Positions 7,668 through 12,532 of a DNA stretch of 12,532 bases are shown here, one piece after another. This DNA comes from UBA7672 sp034439955. GTDB lineage: Bacteria > Pseudomonadota > Alphaproteobacteria > Caulobacterales > Hyphomonadaceae. A model generated the notes under the pieces. It saw only the letters and a list, made by a program, of their open reading frames with translations. It did no database searches and had not been told where the DNA came from. How positions within the stretch are numbered: position 1 is the stretch's first letter; every line of letters starts with the position of its first letter. The position numbers and the translations under genes are program-made. The stretch covers positions 1-12,532 of the forward strand of contig JAWXBJ010000079.1 of NCBI GenBank assembly GCA_034439955.1, given 5' to 3'.

Positions 7668-7696
7668 TTGAAAGCGGTCGAGCGATGGCCTTCAAT
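7668..7696 (+). promoter_or_regulatory. Candidate promoter of the sulfatase gene
   Basis: TTGAAA (7668-7673) matches the -35 consensus in five of six positions. It is followed after 17 nt by TTCAAT (7691-7696), matching four of six. The predicted start near 7703 gives a leader of about 43 nt. Confidence 0.4.
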
Positions 7697-7697
7697 T

Positions 7698-7738
7698 CCG
7701 GCGGAAACTGGACGAGCGAGCAGCTTGTTTCCCGGAGG
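7698..7738 (+). promoter_or_regulatory. Leader hairpin touching the sulfatase ribosome binding site
   Basis: GGAAAC (7703-7708) pairs with GTTTCC (7727-7732), and CCG (7698-7700) can extend the stem with CGG (7733-7735) across a 2-nt bulge. The Shine-Dalgarno GGAGG at 7734-7738, 7 nt before the ATG at 7746, overlaps the outer pairs. The site fixes the sulfatase start. Whether the hairpin controls translation is inference, because the 18-nt loop makes it weak. Confidence 0.35.
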
Positions 7739-7745
7739 ATAGGCG

Positions 7746-9284
7746 ATGGCTTTGCGATGGAACGGGGCGGCGCTGGCGGCGACCTTTATGGGGGCGATTC
7801 TTCTGGCGGCGGCCTGCAGCGGGACGGCGCCTCCAGCGGAGCAGTCGGCGGATCTGGCGGCGGGTCAGTCGCCCCAGGCGGCTGGGCCCCAGGCGACCGG
7901 GCGCCAGGCGACAAAAGCCAGGGCGCCCAACATCGTGGTCATCCTTGCGGACGATCTCGGCTATGCCGACATTTCGGCGTATGGGAGCAAGCGGATCGCG
8001 ACGCCCAATATCGACCGGGTCGCCAGCGAGGGTGTCGCGTTCACCGACGGATATTCGGCGGCGCCGGTCTGCTCGCCGTCGCGGGCGGGGCTCAATACGG
8101 GGCGCTATCCCGACCGGTTCGGCTTCGAGTTCAACAACGGTCCGCCGGCGCGCGACATCGCGGACAATCTCGGCCTGCCGATGCCGGAGGTGACGCTGGC
8201 TGCGATGCTGAAACGCCAGGGCTACACGACCGGTCTCGTCGGCAAGTGGCACCTGGGATCGAACGATGATTTCTATCCGACCAATCGCGGCTATGACGAG
8301 TTCGTCGGCCTGCTGACCGGGGCCACCTCGTATATCGACCACACGCGGCCGGAGGTGCGTCTGGCGCCCGACGGGACAGGGGCCGACACGCGGGCGAAGC
8401 GCGGTGCGGCCAACAAGATCGTCGAGGGTCCGCAGCGCACCGTGGTGAACAATGAGGACCGTTACCTGACCGAGTATTTCGGCGAGCGGGGCGTCGAGTT
8501 CATCCAGCGCAACGCGCCGAAGGACAATCCCTTTTTCCTCTATCTGGCGTTCAACGCGCCGCACGATCCGCTGATGACCACGCAGAAATACTATGATCGC
8601 TTCCCGCACATCGCGGATGAGGGGATGCGGGTCTACGCCTCGATGGTGTCGGCGCTGGACGATCAGGTCGGGCAGGTGATCGACGCGGTCGAGGCGTCCG
8701 GCGAGAATGGCGACACGATCATCTATTTCATGTCGGACAATGGCTGCGCCGCCTACATCCAGGGCATCTGCTCGTGCGAACCGCTGCGAGGCGGAAAGCT
8801 CAGCCATTACGAGGGCGGCGTGCGCGTGCCCTTCCTGATGCGCTGGCCCAACGCGGTCGACAAGGGCCAAGTCTATCGCAAGCCGGTGTCGACAATGGAC
8901 GTCTTCACGACGTCGGTGACGGCGGGCGGCGGCAAGCTGCTGGCGGACCGGGTCTATGACGGGGTGGATCTCACGCCCTTCGTAACCGGCGCCAAGACGG
9001 GAGAGCCGCACGACATGCTGGCGTGGCGCAGGACGCCGCACGCCTCGATCCGCAAGGGCGACTGGAAGCTGTGGAAGAGCCTCAATGGCGAGTTCACGCT
9101 GCTGTTCAACCTGGCGGCCGATCCCAACGAGGCGAGGAATCTCGCGGCGAGCGAACCTGCCAGGCTCAAGGAGCTGGAAGCGGCCTTCGACCAGTGGGCG
9201 AGCGACCTTCAGGATCCGGCCTGGCCGTCGCGGCCGGCGGTCAAGTACGATGTCTGCGGGACGCCGTTCGAGCTGCCGATCTAG
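7746..9284 (+). CDS. Cysteine-type sulfatase, probable lipoprotein
   Basis: The product is a 512-residue S1-family (alkaline-phosphatase fold) sulfatase that hydrolyses sulfate esters. Residues 1-24 form a signal with a lipobox-like LAAAC; C24 would be lipidated, though Ala at -3 is not the best match. A low-complexity linker (about 25-58) follows. The metal-binding D69-D70 lies in NIVVILADDLGY. The signature is C109-S-P-S-R113 in CSPSRAGLNTGR, so C109 must be converted to formylglycine. Other active-site elements are K167 and H169 in GKWH, H273 in APHDP, D331-N332 in SDNG, and K351 in LRGGK. The N region lacks twin arginines, so Sec export is likely. No maturation enzyme, transporter or glycoside hydrolase neighbours it, so the substrate (aryl, choline or polysaccharide sulfate) cannot be assigned. 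GGAGG 7 nt before ATG gives a firm start. The gene is divergent from the kinase and convergent with the MAPEG gene. Confidence 0.93.
   Translation: MALRWNGAALAATFMGAILLAAACSGTAPPAEQSADLAAGQSPQAAGPQATGRQATKARAPNIVVILADDLGYADISAYGSKRIATPNIDRVASEGVAFTDGYSAAPVCSPSRAGLNTGRYPDRFGFEFNNGPPARDIADNLGLPMPEVTLAAMLKRQGYTTGLVGKWHLGSNDDFYPTNRGYDEFVGLLTGATSYIDHTRPEVRLAPDGTGADTRAKRGAANKIVEGPQRTVVNNEDRYLTEYFGERGVEFIQRNAPKDNPFFLYLAFNAPHDPLMTTQKYYDRFPHIADEGMRVYASMVSALDDQVGQVIDAVEASGENGDTIIYFMSDNGCAAYIQGICSCEPLRGGKLSHYEGGVRVPFLMRWPNAVDKGQVYRKPVSTMDVFTTSVTAGGGKLLADRVYDGVDLTPFVTGAKTGEPHDMLAWRRTPHASIRKGDWKLWKSLNGEFTLLFNLAADPNEARNLAASEPARLKELEAAFDQWASDLQDPAWPSRPAVKYDVCGTPFELPI
7869..7913 (+). repeat. Three 15-bp in-frame repeats in the sulfatase linker
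   Basis: Units 7869-7883, 7884-7898 and 7899-7913 encode SPQAA, GPQAT and GRQAT. They lie between the lipobox and the catalytic domain, so they probably lengthen a flexible tether. Repeat number could vary among strains by slippage without breaking the frame. Confidence 0.7.
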
Positions 9285-9296
9285 CTGGCGCGCCAG
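9285..9296. other. Perfect 12-bp palindrome right after the sulfatase stop
   Basis: CTGGCGCGCCAG begins at the base after the TAG stop. As RNA it could form only a 4-bp stem with a CGCG loop. The 82-nt gap between the sulfatase and the convergent MAPEG gene has no T-run, so I cannot call a terminator. Confidence 0.3.
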
Positions 9297-9366
9297 ATTC
9301 GCAGGGCGTTACCTCCAAGGCGGCGGCGCAGCGGATGCGTATGGTCCGGCGTCCGTTCGGCCGGCG

Positions 9367-9762
9367 TCAGTTCGCGAGGAGGCACTGTACGCCGACGAGG
9401 ACAAGACCCAGCGTTGCGATGTTCCAGCTGAACGTCCGGATCCAGGGCACGCCCATCGCATAGAGGGGCAGGAAAAGCGTGCGCCCGACCAGATAGAGTG
9501 CGCAGCCGGTCAGGCTGAGATACCCGGAAGCGTCGATCACGCGAACGATCAGGACGCAGGCCGCGAAATAGGGAAAGGTCTCGAGGAAGTTGGCGTTGGC
9601 GCGATAGAGACGCGCCGATACGCCAGCCGGTTGCAGTCCCTCGTCCCGCGCGCCGACCGTATATTTGTTGCCGACCTGCGCCTTGAACGAGAATGAGGCG
9701 GCGGAAAGATGGACCAGCCCGAGCAGCACCGCCGCCAGCAGCGCATATAATTCCCAGGTCAT
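9367..9762 (-). CDS. MAPEG family integral membrane protein
   Basis: The product has 131 residues with four hydrophobic segments, at roughly 2-23, 60-79, 82-101 and 107-129. The family hallmark is present: R54-A-N56-A-N58-F-L-E61-T-F-P64, matching the RAxxNxxExxP pattern of membrane-associated eicosanoid/glutathione metabolism proteins. Length and topology fit the bacterial members. Family members often use glutathione, but the bacterial function is mostly undefined and I would not infer a substrate. The open frame extends 13 codons upstream to 9801. I chose ATG at 9762 because GGAGGG (9766-9771) lies just before it and because the protein then opens directly with the first helix, as usual. 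The gene is convergent with the sulfatase gene, and no partner gene is adjacent on its own strand. Confidence 0.9.
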   Translation of the reverse strand: MTWELYALLAAVLLGLVHLSAASFSFKAQVGNKYTVGARDEGLQPAGVSARLYRANANFLETFPYFAACVLIVRVIDASGYLSLTGCALYLVGRTLFLPLYAMGVPWIRTFSWNIATLGLVLVGVQCLLAN

Positions 9763-9904
9763 CGGCCCTCCGCGATCAGGTCGTATACCAACCGCCCGCA
9801 AGATCGACCAGAGTTGTCAGCCCGGCGGGAAACCATTCATCTGCGAGTCCCGGCCGGACAATGATTCCCGGTTAGCGGCCTGGCCGTTTTCGGCGTCGAG
9901 GAAG

Positions 9905-9926
9905 ATGGTCGGGAAGGCTCGACCAT
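9905..9926. promoter_or_regulatory. 7-bp perfect dyad
   Basis: ATGGTCG (9905-9911) and CGACCAT (9920-9926) flank the 8-nt spacer GGAAGGCT. This could be an operator. As plus-strand RNA it is a hairpin with an SD-like GGAAGG in its loop, just before an ATG at 9925 that opens a 56-codon frame. A TATAAA follows at 9933-9938. Confidence 0.3.
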
Positions 9927-9984
9927 GACGCGTATAAAGTCCAGCGCGGGCGGGGTCATCAACATGCACAACGCGTCGGTCCTT

Positions 9985-10026
9985 GGTCTGACAAAGACGG
10001 GCCGGGGTCTGACGAAGACGGGCCGG
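9985..10026 (+). repeat. 21-bp tandem duplication
   Basis: Positions 9985-10005 and 10006-10026 are identical except for one A/G difference (9993 against 10014). The repeat lies in an uninterrupted plus-strand frame, 9925-10095 (56 codons), where it encodes GLTKTGR twice, followed by a hydrophobic stretch LFVFWTPALFLLLSGLPG. GGAAGG at 9912-9917 lies 7 nt before that ATG. I do not call the frame a gene: it has no recognisable family, the surrounding DNA is repeat-rich, and hydrophobic frames can arise by chance from interspersed elements. Confidence 0.7.
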
Positions 10027-10037
10027 CTTTTTGTTTT
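10000..10037 (+). terminator. Terminator-like hairpin with T-tract
   Basis: GGCC (10000-10003) pairs with GGCC (10021-10024), and inside it GTCT (10007-10010) pairs with AGAC (10016-10019) around GACGA. GGC and then TTTTTGTTTT follow (10028-10037). A second hairpin GCCGGC/GCCGGC (10022-10027/10044-10049) is followed by TTTTT at 10052-10056. This is the clearest T-tract pattern in the window, yet no plus-strand gene upstream obviously uses it. It would also end transcription inside the 9925-10095 frame. Confidence 0.35.
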
Positions 10038-10095
10038 CTGGACGCCGGCGCTTTTTCTGCTGCTCTCCGGATTGCCAGGGACGACAGAGGAGTGA

Positions 10096-10149
10096 AGCCC
10101 TCGTGGTTCGACGGACGCCTTGCGTTGCAAGGCTGCTCACCATGAGGGC
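10096..10149 (+). repeat. 54-bp REP-like palindromic element, copy 1
   Basis: The element is identical over all 54 bp to 10327-10380. The outer arms GCCCTCGTGG and CCATGAGGGC pair over ten positions with one G-T. The inner hairpin GCCTTGC-GTT-GCAAGGC is perfect. TTCGAC lies left of the inner hairpin and GCTCA right of it, as in the element at 4625-4665. Non-coding. Confidence 0.8.
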
Positions 10150-10261
10150 TAGGGCGGCTGCTTTGCAGCCTGCTCTGCATGAGGGCTAGGACGGCTGCTT
10201 TGCAGCCTGCTCAGCATGAGGGCTAGGACGGCTGCTTTGCAGCCTGCTCAGCATGATGGCT
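10141..10261 (+). repeat. 37-bp tandem repeats derived from the REP-like element
   Basis: Three units lie at 10141-10177, 10178-10214 and 10215-10251, with a 10-nt partial fourth at 10252-10261. Units 2 and 3 are identical, and unit 1 differs at two positions. Each holds the perfect hairpin GGCTGC-TTT-GCAGCC, followed by TGCTC and, across the boundary, CATGAGGGC. They correspond to the right half of the 54-bp element without its left arm. The first unit overlaps the end of copy 1. Confidence 0.85.
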
Positions 10262-10287
10262 CTGGCGCCAGCTCGATTGTCCCGATA

Positions 10288-10304
10288 GCCCCCATGGCGA
10301 GCAG
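10288..10304 (-). repeat. Inverted half-copy of the REP-like element
   Basis: GCCCCCATGGCGAGCAG matches the reverse complement of the right arm of the 54-bp element at 15 of 17 positions. The rest of 10262-10326 has diverged too far to align by eye. Confidence 0.4.
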
Positions 10305-10326
10305 CGGACGAAGCCCGCGCTTCGAC

Positions 10327-10380
10327 AGCCCTCGTGGTTCGACGGACGCCTTGCGTTGCAAGGCTGCTCACCATGAGGGC
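10327..10380 (+). repeat. 54-bp REP-like palindromic element, copy 2
   Basis: This is a perfect direct repeat of 10096-10149, offset by 231 bp, with the identity ending sharply on both sides. The remaining 10381-10437 shows no feature I can support. Confidence 0.8.
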
Positions 10381-10437
10381 GGCGCTCACAGACGTCGTCG
10401 CCAGAATCTGTCATTTCAATTACCAAAGACGCTTGAC

Positions 10438-10468
10438 CCTCTCCCAACTGTTCCCTTTCAGGGGGAGG
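10438..10468 (-). terminator. Hairpin spanning the oligopeptidase stop codon
   Basis: CCTCTCCC (10438-10445) pairs with GGGGGAGG (10461-10468) through eight positions, one of them T-G, with a 15-nt loop that contains the stop codon. It resembles the CCTCCC-type palindromes near 4482 and 4677. No T-run follows on the minus strand, so termination is uncertain. Confidence 0.3.
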
Positions 10469-12532
10469 AGTCGCCAACAACGGTGAGGGCGAAGGCGAAT
10501 TCGAGCGCCGTCTCGCGCAGGCTGGCGAAGCGGCCCGACACCCCGCCATGGCCGGCCTCCATGTTGATGCGCAGGAAATAGGGTCCGGCGCCGGGCGCTT
10601 CGTGACGGAGTTTCGCGACCCATTTGGCCGGCTCCCAATAGGTGACGCGCGGGTCGGTGAGGCCGCCGGTGATCAGCATGGGCGGGTAGGGACGGTTGGC
10701 GGTCTGCTCGTAGGGCGAGTAGCTGGCGATGAGGTCGTAGGCGGCCGGGTCGCTCAACGGGTTGCCCCATTCGGGCCATTCCGGCGGCGTGAGCGGAAGG
10801 GTCTCGTCGGACATGGTGTTGAGCACGTCGACAAAGGGCACCGCTGCGATGACGCCGCCGAAGAGGGTCGGGTCGAGATTGACCGCGCCGCCGACCAGCA
10901 TGCCGCCGGCCGATCCCCCCATGGCGACGATGCGGCCGGCCTTGGTGTAGCCGCGTTCGACGAGGCAGCGCCCGGCGGCGACGAAATCCGAAAAGGTCGC
11001 GCCCTTCTTCCCGAGCTTGCCGTCAAGATACCATTGATAGCCCCTGGCCATCGAGCCGCGCACGTCGGCGACGGCGTAGATGAAGCCGCGATCCACCAGG
11101 GAGAGGCGCGCGGTGCGGAAGTCCGCCGGAAGCGTTATGCCATAGGCGCCGTAGCCATAAAGGAGGACCGGCGCCATGCCGTCCACCGGCGTTTCGCGGC
11201 GGCGGAGCAGGGTGACGGGAATGAGGGCGCCATCGGCGGCGGGCGCGTCGATGCGCTCAACGACATAATCGGCCGGATCATGCCCGGAGGGAACTTCCTG
11301 GGTCTTGCGCAGGGTCCGGGTCCGGGCCGCCATGTCATAATCGAAGACCTGGGCGGGCGTCGATGGCGAGGCGTATTCGAAGCGCAGGATCGAGGTGTCG
11401 AAAAGATAGCCCGGCGCCACGCCGAGCGCATAGGCCGCCTCGGCGAAACCAATCGCGTGTTCGGCGCCCGACAGGCGTTCGCGGACGATGATGCGGGGCA
11501 GGCCGTTTTCGCGTTCGAGTCGCACGAGGAAGTCGGCGAAAGCCTCGATGTCGAGGATGAGGACGCCGGGACGATGGGGAATTTCCATCGTCCAGTTTTC
11601 GCGGCCCGGCGCCTCGATGGGCGCGGAGACGATCGAGAAGTCGAGGGCGCCGCCGGCATTGGTGCGGATCCAGAAGCGACCGTCGAAATCGGTGACGGCG
11701 TATTCGACGCCGCGGTCGCGCGGGGCGATCAGCGTCGGCTCGGGCGCTGCGGCGTCGGCGGGAAAGACGCGCCATTCGGTGGTGGTGTGGTCGTTGGCGG
11801 TAACGAAGATGAAGCGGCCCGAGCGCGATTTCTGCACGCCCACGAAGAAGCCGGGATCGGTCTCGCGATAGACTGTCGAGTTGAGGCCGGTGAGAAGATC
11901 ATGGCGGAGGACGGCGATGGGGCGGGCGTTGTCGTCCCGTTCAACCCAGTAGAGCGCGGTTGAATCGGCCGACCAGACAAAGTCGCCATAGGCGCCCTCG
12001 ATGGCGTTGCCGAGAAGGCGGCCGGTCGCGGCGTCACGGAAGCGGATCGTGTAGAACTCCGAGCCCTTGTCGTCGACGGCGTAGGCGATGAGGCGGTGGT
12101 CCGGCGAATGCGCGGCCTTGCGGATGTCGAAATAGTCGAGGCCCTGGCCCAGGGCGTCGCCGTCGAGAAGGATGGTTTCGAGGGCAGGGTCGGGATCGAA
12201 GGCGGCGTGCGCCGGGCGCCGGCAGAGGAGCGGGTATTCGCCGCCCCCCTCTTCAAGCGCGGGACGAAAGCGGCGGTAATAGGCGAAGGGGCCGTCGAGG
12301 GCCGGAACGGAGCTGTCGTCCTGCCTGATGCGGCCCTTCATCTCCGCGAAAATCTGCTCCTGCAGCGCGGCGTTCGGCGCTTCCAGGCGGTCGCGCGTCC
12401 AGGCGTTCTCGGCTTCCAGCCAGGCGCGGATGGAGGGATCGAGGGCTGCGGGATCGCGCATCACCTCGCGCCAGTTGTCGTCCCGGACCCAGGCATAGGG
12501 ATCGCTGCGGGTGCGTCCGAGCTGCTCGATCA
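10458..12532 (-). CDS. ptrB: Oligopeptidase B (S9A serine peptidase), 5' end outside the window
   Basis: This enzyme cleaves short peptides after Arg or Lys, usually in the cytoplasm or periplasm. The frame stays open past Met at 12464 to the window edge, adding 22 codons that read like family sequence (SDPYAWVRDDNWREV). That gives about 690 visible residues, near the usual full length, so few are missing. Numbering from the Met at 12464: an N-terminal seven-bladed propeller domain (to about 400) and a catalytic alpha/beta-hydrolase domain (about 420-660). The nucleophile is S518 in GGSAGG, the Asp is D604 in GGLTDPRVTYWEPAKW, and the His is H639 in EAGHGGVSGR. The acidic loop linked to basic P1 preference is present as E562-W-P-E565-W-G-N-P. 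No signal peptide can be judged. The family is strongly supported over prolyl oligopeptidase by the SYSPYEQ and YWEPAKWVAKLR motifs. The gene appears to stand alone, with 656 nt to the next same-strand frame. Confidence 0.95.
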   Translation of the reverse strand, partial: IEQLGRTRSDPYAWVRDDNWREVMRDPAALDPSIRAWLEAENAWTRDRLEAPNAALQEQIFAEMKGRIRQDDSSVPALDGPFAYYRRFRPALEEGGGEYPLLCRRPAHAAFDPDPALETILLDGDALGQGLDYFDIRKAAHSPDHRLIAYAVDDKGSEFYTIRFRDAATGRLLGNAIEGAYGDFVWSADSTALYWVERDDNARPIAVLRHDLLTGLNSTVYRETDPGFFVGVQKSRSGRFIFVTANDHTTTEWRVFPADAAAPEPTLIAPRDRGVEYAVTDFDGRFWIRTNAGGALDFSIVSAPIEAPGRENWTMEIPHRPGVLILDIEAFADFLVRLERENGLPRIIVRERLSGAEHAIGFAEAAYALGVAPGYLFDTSILRFEYASPSTPAQVFDYDMAARTRTLRKTQEVPSGHDPADYVVERIDAPAADGALIPVTLLRRRETPVDGMAPVLLYGYGAYGITLPADFRTARLSLVDRGFIYAVADVRGSMARGYQWYLDGKLGKKGATFSDFVAAGRCLVERGYTKAGRIVAMGGSAGGMLVGGAVNLDPTLFGGVIAAVPFVDVLNTMSDETLPLTPPEWPEWGNPLSDPAAYDLIASYSPYEQTANRPYPPMLITGGLTDPRVTYWEPAKWVAKLRHEAPGAGPYFLRINMEAGHGGVSGRFASLRETALEFAFALTVVGDSSP

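Noticed and set aside
6192..7742. Plus-strand open frame of 516 codons antisense to the kinase and the divergent region
   Set aside because: It runs through the kinase and the control region up to the sulfatase start, and its translation looks like shadow sequence without a domain.
7440..7745. EcfG-type stress promoter (GGAAC with a downstream GTT) for the sulfatase
   Set aside because: GGAAAC...GTTT at 7703-7730 has the wrong -35 core and is better explained as a small inverted repeat in the leader.
7692..9041. Minus-strand open frame of 449 codons antisense to the sulfatase
   Set aside because: It is rich in Arg, His and Asp, typical of a complement-strand shadow. The sulfatase signature, lipobox and Shine-Dalgarno sequence are all on the plus strand.
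9837..10130. Minus-strand open frame of 97 codons with PVFVRPR repeats
   Set aside because: It is a translation of the 21-bp duplication and neighbouring interspersed DNA, with several overlapping alternatives in other frames and no ribosome binding site.
10141..10380. Possible CRISPR array
   Set aside because: The 37-bp units are directly adjacent with no unique spacers, each contains its own hairpin, and no cas gene is near. They fit REP-like repeats.
10548..11963. Plus-strand open frame of 471 codons antisense to oligopeptidase B
   Set aside because: The minus strand carries the complete Ser-Asp-His triad and family motifs; the plus frame has no domain.

Overview
The window is GC-rich bacterial DNA. 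The likely source is an alphaproteobacterium near Caulobacterales, Hyphomonadaceae, Parvularculaceae or the sphingomonads. The evidence is an HWE-family histidine kinase, an autotransporter whose passenger resembles those I recall from that group, an oligopeptidase B, and intergenic palindromic elements with the TTCGAC / GCTCA / ATGAGG skeleton common there. This assignment rests on recognition, not on a search.

Layout. A tRNA-Gln (UUG) at 140-214 is followed by a small four-helix membrane protein (467-865, +). A large type V autotransporter (910-4302, -) converges on that gene. The 416-nt gap at 4303-4718 holds a candidate autotransporter promoter and operator-like palindrome, then a mosaic of nested inverted repeats and one REP-like element. 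A multi-PAS/GAF HWE sensor kinase (4719-7439, -) is divergent from a lipoprotein-type sulfatase (7746-9284, +); they share a 306-nt control region. A MAPEG membrane protein (9367-9762, -) converges on the sulfatase. A gene-poor 695-nt gap (9763-10457) holds a 21-bp tandem duplication inside a possible 56-codon ORF, T-rich hairpins, and a cluster of REP-like palindromes with 37-bp tandem units. The window closes with oligopeptidase B (10458-12532, -), whose first few codons lie beyond the right edge.

Function. No operon or single pathway is evident; these look like independently transcribed chromosomal genes. Several products act in the envelope: the autotransporter at the surface, the sulfatase as a probable periplasmic lipoprotein, and the MAPEG and small hydrophobic proteins in the inner membrane. 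The kinase has no response regulator in view, and the sulfatase has no formylglycine-generating enzyme in view. I see no CRISPR array, transposase, integrase, phage gene or defence system. The least ordinary material is the intergenic palindrome clusters, where paired stem changes suggest that hairpin shape is conserved.
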